A program made the position numbers and the translations under genes. Shown here piece after piece: positions 37,020 through 45,258 of a DNA stretch of 64,000 bases; position 1 is the stretch's first letter; every line of letters begins with the position of its first letter. The notes below the pieces were generated by a model that saw nothing but the letters and a program-made list of their open reading frames with translations, did no database searches and was not told where the DNA came from. The DNA comes from Paracoccaceae bacterium (GTDB lineage: Bacteria; Pseudomonadota; Alphaproteobacteria; Rhodobacterales; Rhodobacteraceae): the NCBI GenBank assembly GCA_022763485.1, contig JALEGX010000009.1, positions 1-64,000 of the forward strand, in the 5' to 3' direction.

Positions 37020-37051
37020 CGTGCAGGCGGGCGCGTTGCAACCCGTGCACG
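37020..37051. promoter_or_regulatory. Candidate operator between acyl-CoA ligase and XRE-cupin genes
   Basis: The 64-bp divergent space contains an 8-bp palindrome GTTGCAAC (37035-37042), flanked by the inverted pair CGTGCA (37020-37025) and TGCACG (37046-37051). The palindrome covers the proposed -35 box of the regulator, a position suited to autorepression. Inferred by eye. Confidence 0.35.
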
Positions 37052-37064
37052 CGACGCTTATAGA
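37036..37064 (+). promoter_or_regulatory. Candidate promoter giving a leaderless XRE-cupin mRNA
   Basis: TTGCAA (37036-37041), a 17-bp spacer and TATAGA (37059-37064) predict a start of transcription at about 37070-37072, that is, at the ATG of the regulator itself. No ribosome binding site precedes that ATG. Confidence 0.45.
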
Positions 37065-37070
37065 TTGGGC

Positions 37071-37694
37071 ATGACTTCGAAAGACCCCAAAGCCCTGATC
37101 CGTATCGCCCGCAGCGGCGGTGAAGATGAAAATGCCGAGCCGCTGGACCTGGGCGCGCGCGTTCGTGAGTTGCGCAAGGCGCGCGACTGGACGCTGGAGC
37201 AGGCGGCCAGCCAGGCCGGGCTGGCGCGGTCGACCCTGTCCAAGATCGAAAACGGTCAGATGTCGCCCACCTATGACGCGCTCAAGAAGCTGGCCATCGG
37301 TCTGGGGATCTCGGTGCCGCAGCTGTTCACACCTGCCCAGCGGGGCCATGTGAACGGGCGTCTGTCGGTGACCAAATCAGGGGACGGGGCAGCCCATGCC
37401 ACCACCACCTATGAGCATGAGCTGCTGGCCGACACGCTGTCGAAAAAGCAGATGCTGCCCTATCGCGCACGCGTGCGCGCCCGCTCGATGGAGGAATTCG
37501 AGGGCTGGGTGCGCCACGATGGCGAGGAATTCCTCTATGTGCTGACGGGCGTGGTGCGGCTTTATACCGAATTCTATGAACCGATCGAAATGCGGCGGGG
37601 CGACAGCGCCTATTACGACGCAGCCATGGGGCATAATGTGGTGTCGCTCAGCGATGAGGATGCAACCATCCTGTGGGTGACATCGCTGGCCTGA
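37071..37694 (+). CDS. XRE-family regulator with C-terminal cupin domain
   Basis: The 207-residue protein has a helix-turn-helix (VRELRKARDWTLEQAASQAG then LARSTLSKIENGQMSPTYDALKKLA, about residues 28-80) and a cupin effector domain with GEEFLYVLTGVVRLYTEFYEP and RRGDSAYYDAAMGHNV (about 145-190). Cupin-fused XRE regulators usually sense small molecules and control a neighbouring catabolic gene; the divergent acyl-CoA ligase is the obvious candidate. The ATG at 37071 has no ribosome binding site, and a TATAGA box ends 6 nt before it, suggesting leaderless translation. Convergent with the peptide-binding protein gene. Confidence 0.87.
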   Translation: MTSKDPKALIRIARSGGEDENAEPLDLGARVRELRKARDWTLEQAASQAGLARSTLSKIENGQMSPTYDALKKLAIGLGISVPQLFTPAQRGHVNGRLSVTKSGDGAAHATTTYEHELLADTLSKKQMLPYRARVRARSMEEFEGWVRHDGEEFLYVLTGVVRLYTEFYEPIEMRRGDSAYYDAAMGHNVVSLSDEDATILWVTSLA

Positions 37695-37701
37695 GCGAAG
37701 T

Positions 37702-37742
37702 GGGGAGCGGGGGCAGGGTTGTTCACCCCTTGCCCGATCCCC
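37702..37742. terminator. Imperfect hairpin between convergent genes
   Basis: GGGGA (37702-37706) pairs with TCCCC (37738-37742), and GGGCA plus GGG pairs with CCC and TGCCC inside it, with small bulges. It lies between the convergent regulator and binding-protein genes; there is no T-run, so its activity is uncertain. Confidence 0.3.
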
Positions 37743-37748
37743 GGCGGA

Positions 37749-39560
37749 TTACTCTTCGTACCACCAGACATCCGGCATGAAGCCGATCCCATCGCCATAG
37801 AGCGGCAGGCGCGCGGGGTGTTTCAGTTCCTTGGCATGGGCGATACGGCCCTTGTCGAACTGCCAGATCGGAATCACGTAGCGCCCGGCGGTCAGCACCC
37901 GGTCCAACGCGCGCACGGCAGCGGTGAAGGTCTCGGCCTCCTGCGTGGACAACATCGTGTCGATCAGGCTGTCGACCGCGGGGCTGTTGACCCCCATCAG
38001 GTTGCGGGTGCCCGGTTGTGTATATCCGGCGCTGCCCCAATAGAGCCGCTGTTCGGTTCCCGGTGACAGCGACAGCGCCCGGCGAAAGCGGGTCATGTCG
38101 AAATCATATTCGTTCTGCCGGGCCACATATTGGGCGTTGTCCACGGTTTCGCTGCGCAGGGTGATGCCCAGCCGCTCCAAGGCACGGGCATAAAGCTCGA
38201 CCACGGTCTTCATCTCACTGTCGCCCTGGCGCATGAGGACCGAGATTTCCAGCATCCGGCCGGCGCTGTTGCGTAGCTTGCCGTCACGCACCTCCCAACC
38301 CGCTGCGGACAAGAGCTTCATCGCGCGGCGCAGATTGCGGCGGTTGCGTTCACTGCCGTCACCTTTGGGCAGGGCATAGCCCTCCAGCGCGCCGGGCGGC
38401 AGCGTATCGGCAAAGGGGGCCAGCAGATCCCGCACCCGGCCCTCTGCCGGGCCAGGACGCAGGCCCAGAACCGAGTTCGAGAAATAGGACGGGATCCGGG
38501 GCTGGATGCCGCCGGTCACGGTTTCATTGATGAACTCGAAGTTGAAGGCCAGCAGCAGGGCCTCGCGCACCTGCCAATCGTCAAAGGGCGCGCGCCGGGT
38601 GTTCATCACCAGCCCGGTCATGCCGGTGGGCTTCTGGTGCGGGATCTCCGTCAGCACCACATCGCCGCGCTGGCGCGCCGGGAAATCATATTGCGTGGCC
38701 CAGGTGTCGGCGTTGAATTCGCGCACCGCGGTCAGCTCTCCGGCCTTGAAGGCCTCAAACAGCACGGTGCCGTCGCCAAAGAAATCAACGCGCATCCGGT
38801 CCAAATTGGCGGTGCCGCGCCGCAGGGGCACATCTGCCCCCCAATAGTCGGGGTTGCGGTGGAATTCGACAAAGCGTCCGGGCTCGAACGCCTTGACCAC
38901 ATAGGGCCCGGAGCCGATGGGGGCCTCCAGCGGTTTGTCGACAAACTCCCGGCCCTCGAACTGCGCCTTTTTCAGGATTGGCCGCAAACCGGCAATCAGC
39001 GCCAGTTCCCGGTTATCGGTGTTGAAATGGATCCGGACACTGCGCGGACCGGTCTGTTCGATCCGATCGATCTGGGTCCAGAGCGTGCGGTAGCGCAGGT
39101 GCCCGTCGGTGCCCAGCGTCTCATAGGACCAGATCACATCTTCGACCGTGACGGGGGTATTGTCGGAAAACCGCGCCTCGGGGCGGAGTGTGAATTCCAC
39201 CCACGAACGGTCCGGCGCGGTCTCAATCGATTCGGCCAGCAGCCCATACAGGGTGAAGGGTTCGTCCCAGGACCGCCCCATCAGGCTTTCATAACCCCAA
39301 AAGCGCATCTGCCACGGCGCGGTGCCTTTCTGAACGAAAGGGTTCAGGCTGTCGAACCCGCCGGTATTGCCGAAGACCACGTGCCCGCCTTTGGGCGCAT
39401 CCGGGTTGGCATAGGGCAGAGACACAAAATCCGGTGGTAAAGCAGGGTCCCCATACATAGCTATGCCATGGGATGATTCTGCCTGTGCGAAACTGCTGAC
39501 GCCAAGGAAGGCGATTCCCATAAAATTTCGGCTTAGTTTTCGGAAAAATTCTGATCTCAC
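37749..39560 (-). CDS. Periplasmic peptide-binding protein (SBP family 5, YejA-like), orphan
   Basis: The 603-residue product opens with a signal peptide (MRSEFFRKLSRNFMGIAFLG, cleavage likely after AQA) and continues as an extracellular solute-binding protein family 5, with the YejA-like start HGIAMYGDPALPPDFVSLPY and APIGSGPYVVKAFEPGRFVEF in the middle. It would deliver oligopeptides to an ABC importer. No permease or ATPase genes are adjacent, so it must work with components encoded elsewhere. The start is GTG 39560 with AGGA upstream; ATG 39521 would leave the signal peptide without its basic end. Confidence 0.88.
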   Translation of the reverse strand: MRSEFFRKLSRNFMGIAFLGVSSFAQAESSHGIAMYGDPALPPDFVSLPYANPDAPKGGHVVFGNTGGFDSLNPFVQKGTAPWQMRFWGYESLMGRSWDEPFTLYGLLAESIETAPDRSWVEFTLRPEARFSDNTPVTVEDVIWSYETLGTDGHLRYRTLWTQIDRIEQTGPRSVRIHFNTDNRELALIAGLRPILKKAQFEGREFVDKPLEAPIGSGPYVVKAFEPGRFVEFHRNPDYWGADVPLRRGTANLDRMRVDFFGDGTVLFEAFKAGELTAVREFNADTWATQYDFPARQRGDVVLTEIPHQKPTGMTGLVMNTRRAPFDDWQVREALLLAFNFEFINETVTGGIQPRIPSYFSNSVLGLRPGPAEGRVRDLLAPFADTLPPGALEGYALPKGDGSERNRRNLRRAMKLLSAAGWEVRDGKLRNSAGRMLEISVLMRQGDSEMKTVVELYARALERLGITLRSETVDNAQYVARQNEYDFDMTRFRRALSLSPGTEQRLYWGSAGYTQPGTRNLMGVNSPAVDSLIDTMLSTQEAETFTAAVRALDRVLTAGRYVIPIWQFDKGRIAHAKELKHPARLPLYGDGIGFMPDVWWYEE

Positions 39561-39640
39561 TTTGGCAACAATCCTGCTCTGGCCTTATTTTCTTGGTGAT
39601 TCACGCTAGAGATGGTTTTACGTCTTTTCAAACTTTTAGC

Positions 39641-39669
39641 TTGGATGCCAGCACAGAATTGCTTATAAA
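39641..39669 (+). promoter_or_regulatory. Candidate promoter of the 39.7-kb small RNA
   Basis: TTGGAT (39641-39646), a 17-bp spacer and TATAAA (39664-39669) form a good sigma70-like promoter inside a gene-free gap, predicting a start near 39676. Confidence 0.5.
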
Positions 39670-39675
39670 GGAGTC

Positions 39676-39751
39676 ACTGCTCGATAGGTTTCTTGCCTGT
39701 ATGAAACCTGCCTCAATGACTTAACGCCCGCTTCGTGCGGGCGTTTTTTTT
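39676..39751 (+). ncRNA. Candidate small RNA of about 75 nt
   Basis: In the 351-bp gap between the divergent peptide-binding protein (start 39560) and bdhA (start 39912) there is a compact transcription unit: promoter TTGGAT-17-TATAAA, a first hairpin AGGTTTC (39686-39692) with GAAACCT (39703-39709), and a strong terminator hairpin (39723-39745) ending in eight Ts. The unpaired stretch after the first hairpin carries CTCAATGACTT. It holds only a seven-codon frame, MKPASMT (39701-39724), without a suitably spaced ribosome binding site. The terminator also separates this unit from bdhA. I do not recognise it as a known family; a leader or attenuator of bdhA is the alternative. Confidence 0.5.
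39723..39751 (+). terminator. Strong intrinsic terminator
   Basis: AACGCCCGC pairs perfectly with GCGGGCGTT around a TTCGT loop and is followed by eight consecutive Ts. The nearest upstream plus-strand gene (XRE-cupin) is 2 kb away, so it must end a transcript that starts within this gap. Confidence 0.9.
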
Positions 39752-39911
39752 GGTCTCGTGGGCAGGGGCTTCCAGCGCAGCATCACCCGCCAGACACCGC
39801 CCGACGGCAGGTCCGAAGAAATACGTATGGCCGGTTTGTCCGTTTTCTTCGCGCGCGCAGCATGGCACATTGCCGCCAAACTGGTTTCACACAAGCGGGA
39901 GAGTAACGTTC

Positions 39912-40685
39912 ATGTCCTTGTCAGGTAAAACAGCGGTTGTCACCGGGTCGAACTCGGGTATCGGTCTGGGTGTCGCGCGCGAGCTGGCCCGCGCGGGCGC
40001 GGATGTGGTTCTGAACTCTTTCACCGATCGCAAGGAAGATCACGATCTGGCGGCAGAAGTGGCGGCCGAGTTCGGTGTCAATGCCCGCTATGTTAAGGCC
40101 GACATGTCCAAGGGGGCGGAATGCCGCGCGCTGATCGAGGCGGCGGGAGCCTGCGATATCCTGGTCAACAACGCCGGGATCCAACATGTGTCCCCGATCG
40201 AGGACTTCCCGCAGGACAAGTGGGACGCGATCATTGCGATCAACATGAACTCCGTCTTTCACACCACCGCCGCAGCCCTGCCGGGGATGCGCGAACGCGG
40301 CTGGGGCCGGATCGTCAACATCGCATCCGCTCACGGGCTGACCGCATCGCCCTACAAGGCGGCCTATGTCGCGGCCAAACATGGCGTGGTCGGGATGACC
40401 AAAACCGTTGCACTGGAAACCGCGCAGGATCCGATCACCTGCAATGCAATCTGTCCGGGTTATGTTTTGACGCCTCTGGTTGAAGCGCAGATTCCCGACA
40501 CCATGCGCGAATACAACATGGATCGTGACACGGTTGTAAAAGAGATCATGCTGGCGCGTCAGCCGTCGAAGGAATTCGCCACGGTCGAACAACTGGGTGG
40601 CACGACGGTGTTCCTGTGCTCGGATGCCGCCGCACAGATCACCGGCACCACGATCAGCGTGGATGGCGGCTGGACCGCGCTGTAA
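39912..40685 (+). CDS. bdhA: D-3-hydroxybutyrate dehydrogenase
   Basis: The 257-residue short-chain dehydrogenase interconverts 3-hydroxybutyrate and acetoacetate with NAD, a step in polyhydroxybutyrate and ketone-body use. It has TGSNSGIGLGVARELA at the N-terminus, NNAGIQHVSPIEDFP, Ser-Tyr-Lys catalysis in IASAHGLTASPYKAAYVAAKHG, and the family-typical CPGYVLTPLVEAQIPD and QPSKEFATVEQLGGTTVFLCSD. ATG 39912 follows GGGAGAG; the longer open frame reaches back through the terminator and is not real. The patatin gene follows 78 bp downstream, an arrangement consistent with a lipid or PHB link. Confidence 0.93.
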   Translation: MSLSGKTAVVTGSNSGIGLGVARELARAGADVVLNSFTDRKEDHDLAAEVAAEFGVNARYVKADMSKGAECRALIEAAGACDILVNNAGIQHVSPIEDFPQDKWDAIIAINMNSVFHTTAAALPGMRERGWGRIVNIASAHGLTASPYKAAYVAAKHGVVGMTKTVALETAQDPITCNAICPGYVLTPLVEAQIPDTMREYNMDRDTVVKEIMLARQPSKEFATVEQLGGTTVFLCSDAAAQITGTTISVDGGWTAL

Positions 40686-40763
40686 GCGACGGTCACAGAC
40701 ACGGACACAGACAGGCGGGCGGGTCCGGCGCTTCGGGCCCCCGCGCAACCCAAGAGGCGCGTT

Positions 40764-41804
40764 ATGGCAAAACCGGCGGTCAAACGCATCAACCTGGCTC
40801 TTCAGGGCGGCGGGGCGCATGGTGCCTTCACCTGGGGTGTGCTGGACCGGCTGCTGGAAGAGGACAGCGTCGAGGTGGCGGGCATTTCCGGAACTTCTGC
40901 CGGGGCGCTGAACGGCGCCGCCTTCAAGGCGGGAATGGTGCTGGGCGGCCGGGACGGGGCTAAATCCGCGCTGGACGCGCTGTGGGGCCGAATGGGTGCC
41001 GTGGGCGACATGCGCTTTGCCCATTGGATGCGCGGCCTGGAACCGGTCAAGCTTGTTCAGGCGATGGAACATCTGGTGCCATTCTCACCCGTCGAAACGC
41101 TCAGCCAGATGGTGTCGCCCTACCACTATGGACCGTTCTATTCCAATCCGCTGAAACCCGTCGTGGATGCCTTCGATTATGACAAGGTCTGCGCCCATGA
41201 GGGACCGGCGCTTTATGTCGGGGCGACTTGCGTGCGCAGTGGTAAGATCCGCATTTTCAGTGGCGAGGACATCACCACAGACGCCATCCTGGCCTCGGCC
41301 TGTCTGCCGTCGCTGTTTCAGGCGGTGGAGATCTTTGATCCAAAGACGGGGCGGGATGAGGCCTATTGGGATGGGGGCTATACCGGCAATCCGGCGTTGT
41401 TCCCGCTGTTTGATGGCGCGCTGCCGGACGATATCGTCATCGTCAACATCAACCCGCTGCAGCGAGACACGCTGCCCAAGACGCCCCAGCAGATCCACAA
41501 TCGGATCAACGAAATCAGCTTCAACTCATCCCTGCTGCGCGAACTGCGCGCGATTGCCTTTGTGCAGCGACTGCTGTCGGACGGCACATTGCAGCCGGGC
41601 CGGATGAGCCGGGTGTTGATCCACATGATAGCCGACGATGAGTTGATGCAGGATCTGTCGGTCACGACAAAGCTGATCCCGCTGCCACAGGTGCTGATGC
41701 GTCTGAAAGAGGCCGGACGCGCCGCGGCGGATCGGTTCATTGCGGCCCATCACGGGGATCTGGGCGAACGGGAAACCGTCAACCTGTCACAGATGTTCAG
41801 CTGA
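40764..41804 (+). CDS. Patatin-like phospholipase
   Basis: The 346-residue alpha/beta hydrolase has the patatin oxyanion-hole motif LALQGGGAHGAFTWGVLD, nucleophile Ser45 in GISGTSAGALNG, and the catalytic Asp in YWDGGYTGNPALFP. There is no signal peptide, so it probably acts in the cytoplasm. Patatins hydrolyse phospholipids or, in some bacteria, PHB-related esters; the gene sits just behind bdhA, probably in the same transcript, which makes storage-polymer turnover a possible but unproven role. It ends 24 bp from the convergent DUF502 gene. Confidence 0.88.
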   Translation: MAKPAVKRINLALQGGGAHGAFTWGVLDRLLEEDSVEVAGISGTSAGALNGAAFKAGMVLGGRDGAKSALDALWGRMGAVGDMRFAHWMRGLEPVKLVQAMEHLVPFSPVETLSQMVSPYHYGPFYSNPLKPVVDAFDYDKVCAHEGPALYVGATCVRSGKIRIFSGEDITTDAILASACLPSLFQAVEIFDPKTGRDEAYWDGGYTGNPALFPLFDGALPDDIVIVNINPLQRDTLPKTPQQIHNRINEISFNSSLLRELRAIAFVQRLLSDGTLQPGRMSRVLIHMIADDELMQDLSVTTKLIPLPQVLMRLKEAGRAAADRFIAAHHGDLGERETVNLSQMFS

Positions 41805-41828
41805 GCCTCGACCTCGCTCGAGTGCCCC

Positions 41829-42506
41829 TCATTCCGGCGGCGATGCCGGGTCCTTGGGGTTGGGGTAGACCAGTCCGGCAGAGATCACCAGTTTCGCCGC
41901 TTCCTCGACCGACATGTCCAGCTCGATCACGTCTTCCTTGGGGAAGAACAGCAGAAAGCCAGAGGTCGGGTTGGGCGTGGTCGGAACAAAGACGCTCATC
42001 AGGTCGCCACCGGTTTCTGCGCGGTCGGACACCTCACCCCGTGCGGTGGTGGAGATGAAGCCGATGGCCCAGATGCCGCGGCGCGGGTACTGGATCAGGC
42101 AGGCCTTTTCAAAAGACCGCTCTGACTGGGCAAAGACGGTTTCCGAGATCTGCTTGATCCCCGAATAGACCGTGCGCACGACCGGCATACGTTCAACCAG
42201 GCTTTCGGCGAAATTGATCAGCGACCGGCCGATGATGCCCTTGGCAATCCAGCCCACCACGATGGTGAACAGGAAGAAGATGATCAGGCCAACCCCACGC
42301 AGGTTGATCCCGATGTATTTCTCAGGCTGGAAGGTTTCCGGCACCAGCGGCAGAACCACGCCATCCACCCAGCCCATTGCGGTCCAGAGCAGCCACAAAG
42401 TCAGCCCGACCGGGGCGATCACCACGATGCCCGTCAGGAACGAGCTGCGCAGCCCAGCAAACAGGCCGGGTTTTTTGTGCGGTTCTTCGTCAAATGGCGT
42501 GGTCAT
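41829..42506 (-). CDS. DUF502 family membrane protein
   Basis: The 225-residue product has two strong transmembrane helices (SSFLTGIVVIAPVGLTLWLLW and GVGLIIFFLFTIVVGWIAKG) and the diagnostic DUF502 segments VERMPVVRTVYSGIKQISETV and VFVPTTPNPTSGFLLFFP. Function is not established; homologues occur widely in bacteria and plants (COV family). ATG 42506 is followed by a soluble N-terminus. It lies downstream of psuG on the same strand, 76 bp away, and may share transcription. Confidence 0.88.
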   Translation of the reverse strand: MTTPFDEEPHKKPGLFAGLRSSFLTGIVVIAPVGLTLWLLWTAMGWVDGVVLPLVPETFQPEKYIGINLRGVGLIIFFLFTIVVGWIAKGIIGRSLINFAESLVERMPVVRTVYSGIKQISETVFAQSERSFEKACLIQYPRRGIWAIGFISTTARGEVSDRAETGGDLMSVFVPTTPNPTSGFLLFFPKEDVIELDMSVEEAAKLVISAGLVYPNPKDPASPPE

Positions 42507-42582
42507 GGGGAATCCGTCAGTTTGGCTGTGAACCTAGGTACTTTGCTTGCAGACGACAATGGGCAGCGGGCGAATAGGTGCC

Positions 42583-43497
42583 TTAGGCCGCATCTTCGAT
42601 CAAAGAGCGGGCGATCCGCGCCGCCAGCCGCGCATTGTTGCGCACCAGCGCGATGTTCGCCTCCAGCGACCGGCCCTCTGTCAGCTCAAAGATCCGTTGC
42701 AGCAGAAACGGGGTGACACCCTTGCCGGAAACCCCGGCGGCATCCGCCTCGGCCTGGGCCTGATCAATGATCGGGGTCAGCACCTCGGCGGCAATCTCGG
42801 CCTCGGCCGGGATCGGGTTGGCCACCAATTGCCCGCCGGGCAGGCCCATGGCACGGCGGGTGCGATGGGCCCGCGCGATGGCGGCGGGATCGTCCATACG
42901 CAGCGGGGCCGCCAGATCGGAGGTGGCCGACCAGAAGGCGGGGAAACAATCCTGACCATAGGCGATCACCGGCACGCCCAGCGTTTCCAGCACTTCCAGC
43001 GTTTTGGGCAGGTCCAGAATGGCCTTGGCGCCGGCCGCAACCACGGTGACGGCTGTGGCCGAAAGCTCCTGCAGGTCGGCAGAAATGTCGAAGGACAGCT
43101 CGGCCCCCTTGTGAACGCCGCCAATGCCGCCAGTGGCGAAGACGTCGATCCCGGCCAGCTGTGCCGCAATCATCGTCGCGGCCACGGTGGTGGCGCCGGT
43201 TCCACCGGTGGCGATGCAGGCGGCCATGTCCGCGCGCGACAGCTTGGCCACGCCCTTGGCCTGACCCAGTGCTTCCAGCTGGGCCTCGTCCAGCCCGATG
43301 TGCAGCCGCCCGTCGATCACCGCGATGGTGGCGGGAACGGCCCCGGCGTCGCGAATGTCGGCTTCGACCTGACGGGCCACTTCCACGTTTTGCGGATAGG
43401 GCATGCCGTGGGTGATGATGGTGCTTTCCAGCGCAACAATCGGTGTCTGGTCGGCCTTGGCGGCGCGAACCTCTTCAGACAGGTGCAGGTCGATCAC
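42583..43497 (-). CDS. psuG: Pseudouridine-5'-phosphate glycosidase
   Basis: The 304-residue enzyme reversibly splits pseudouridine 5'-phosphate into uracil and ribose 5-phosphate. Family motifs are VALESTIITHGMPYPQN near the N-terminus, GGTGATTVAATMIAA, DVFATGGIGGVHKGAE with its conserved lysine, and VTPFLLQRI. The start is GTG 43497, overlapping the psuK stop codon (GTGA), so the kinase that makes its substrate is translated just ahead of it. Together they recycle pseudouridine released from RNA. Confidence 0.93.
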   Translation of the reverse strand: MIDLHLSEEVRAAKADQTPIVALESTIITHGMPYPQNVEVARQVEADIRDAGAVPATIAVIDGRLHIGLDEAQLEALGQAKGVAKLSRADMAACIATGGTGATTVAATMIAAQLAGIDVFATGGIGGVHKGAELSFDISADLQELSATAVTVVAAGAKAILDLPKTLEVLETLGVPVIAYGQDCFPAFWSATSDLAAPLRMDDPAAIARAHRTRRAMGLPGGQLVANPIPAEAEIAAEVLTPIIDQAQAEADAAGVSGKGVTPFLLQRIFELTEGRSLEANIALVRNNARLAARIARSLIEDAA

Positions 43498-44396
43498 AGC
43501 GGGGGTTCTCCGGATACATAGGTGGCTGCGGCCAGCAGCGCGGTGTGAAGGGCAGTTGTGCGGTCGCTGCCGCGCAGTTCGGCGGCGATATGGGCCGCCA
43601 TGAAGGTGTCACCGGCGCCGGTGACGCGGGCCACCTGTACCTGTGGCGGGATCTGGGTGATGGGGTCCTCTCCGGCGGCAACCTCGGTGGCCGAGCGGCC
43701 CCCGTCGGTGACCAGTACCCGCGCGGCACCCCGCTCCAGCATCGCCAGGGCGGCGCTTTCGGAGGTGGTGAATTCGGACTGGCACAGCAGACCGGCCTCT
43801 TCCAGGTTCACATAGAGCGTGCCGCGGGTACGGGTCAGGAAGGGGCGCAGGCGTTCGGCCTTGCCCGGCGAGGCCGGCGCCACCCGCAGATCGGCGCGGG
43901 CAAAGGCCGGGTGACGGGCGATGTCGTCCAGCAGTCCAAGGGTCAGGTTGCCATCCAACGCCACGGCGCCCGCATAGGGGGCGGCGTCCGAACCGATTTC
44001 GCCGTTCAGCAGCGGGGTCAGGATCTTGTCACCGGCAGCTTCCAGCGAATGGGCATCTGCAATGGCCGCGATCAGCCCGTTGCCGCCTTCGACCGCCATA
44101 TAGCGGTCGGTCGGCAGATCGTCCGAGCGGTAGACATGGCTGGACACAAGGCCCAGCCGATCACAGGCGGCCACCAGCTCATCCCCCTCGGGGTCGCGCC
44201 CGATGGCGGTCAGGATGGCGGGGGTCAGGCCAAAACGCGACAGGGTCATGGCGATGTTCATCGCCACGCCGCCCGGCAGACGGGTGATGCGCCCGGGCAT
44301 GTCAGAGCCCTGACGCATGTCCTGCGTTGCCCGGCCGATGATGTCCCACAGGACCGAGCCGATGCACAGGATGTCAAATGAAGGGTCGTGATCCAT
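43494..44396 (-). CDS. psuK: PfkB-family sugar kinase, probable pseudouridine kinase
   Basis: The 300-residue ribokinase-family protein has the N-terminal FDILCIGSVLWDIIG and RLPGGVAMNIAMTLSRFG segments and the C-terminal anion-hole motif RVTGAGDTFMAAHIAAEL with catalytic Asp. Direct coupling to psuG (GTGA overlap) indicates that it phosphorylates pseudouridine. I chose ATG 44396 (MDHDPSFDILC) since homology begins there; the open frame extends to 44465. The ribosome binding site is weak. Confidence 0.88.
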   Translation of the reverse strand: MDHDPSFDILCIGSVLWDIIGRATQDMRQGSDMPGRITRLPGGVAMNIAMTLSRFGLTPAILTAIGRDPEGDELVAACDRLGLVSSHVYRSDDLPTDRYMAVEGGNGLIAAIADAHSLEAAGDKILTPLLNGEIGSDAAPYAGAVALDGNLTLGLLDDIARHPAFARADLRVAPASPGKAERLRPFLTRTRGTLYVNLEEAGLLCQSEFTTSESAALAMLERGAARVLVTDGGRSATEVAAGEDPITQIPPQVQVARVTGAGDTFMAAHIAAELRGSDRTTALHTALLAAATYVSGEPPL

Positions 44397-44442
44397 AAAT
44401 CGGGTTCTGACGCCAAAATCCGGACTGTGCAAGCCGAACAGC

Positions 44443-45258
44443 TCAGTCCGGTGCGGGAACGGCAAAGGTCAGCCCCGCCCAGAGGCTGCGCCAGACCGAC
44501 CGATCCTTGTCCGGGGCAGGGCGCAGCACAACGGAATCAAGGTGATAGGCATGGCCCGGCGTCACCCGGACAGTGGCCATGCCGTCCGCATCGGTCCGTT
44601 GCGTCGTCACGGTGACCTGCCCGTCGGGGGCGCGGTCAAACACCTCCAGCTGGGCAGCGGCGCGCGGCTTTCCCTGATAAAGCACCTGCACCCGCAGGTC
44701 CCGCGTGTCCGCCAGCCTGTAGGGGTTGTCCAACACCACGATCTCGGTCTGCAGACCCAGTGCGCGGTCGCGGCCCGCGGCCTCCCCAACACCGATCAGG
44801 GTTTTCACATGGCGCGAATAGGTTTCGAAGAAATCCTTGTCCGGCAGCCCGCGGGCGCGGTGTCGCTCCTGAATATCTGCAAAGCCCTTGTGGTCGGCAA
44901 AGGCCTGAAACTCCTGCCAGGTCTTGTACTTGAGCGATGCGGGGACGGATTCATAGGCCAGGATCAACAGGCCATCCTGCATCCCGTCCGGCAGTTGCAC
45001 CGCAGGGATATCCCCCATGCGACCCGTGTAGGGAGCGGATTGGGCATTCTGCACGATGTCGAACCGGTCCGCCTGGGTCTGGAAATAGGCCAGCTCTCCG
45101 CCTTCGAAGTTCTGGCCGTTCAGAAACCGTGCCTCAACCGGTTCAAAGGTTTCGACTTGAAACTCCTGCGGTTCAATCCAAAACTCGTGCGCAGACAGGG
45201 GCAGGGTGAGCAACGCCCCACAAAGAGCGGTCAGGGAAATGCGAAAGGCAGGCAGCAT
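44443..45258 (-). CDS. DUF4198-type exported protein
   Basis: The 271-residue product starts MLPAFRISLTALCGALLTLP, a signal peptide likely cut before HEFWIEPQEFQVETFE. A mature N-terminus beginning His-Glu, the GQNFEGGELAYFQ segment and the C-terminal Ig-like part (TQRTDADGMATVRVTPGHAYHLDSVVLR) match the DUF4198/NikM-like family, which is linked to nickel or cobalt uptake in other bacteria. Its ATG (45258-45256) overlaps the ATG of the divergent HupE-like gene. No good ribosome binding site is visible. Metal transport is inferred from family and neighbour only. Confidence 0.8.
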   Translation of the reverse strand: MLPAFRISLTALCGALLTLPLSAHEFWIEPQEFQVETFEPVEARFLNGQNFEGGELAYFQTQADRFDIVQNAQSAPYTGRMGDIPAVQLPDGMQDGLLILAYESVPASLKYKTWQEFQAFADHKGFADIQERHRARGLPDKDFFETYSRHVKTLIGVGEAAGRDRALGLQTEIVVLDNPYRLADTRDLRVQVLYQGKPRAAAQLEVFDRAPDGQVTVTTQRTDADGMATVRVTPGHAYHLDSVVLRPAPDKDRSVWRSLWAGLTFAVPAPD

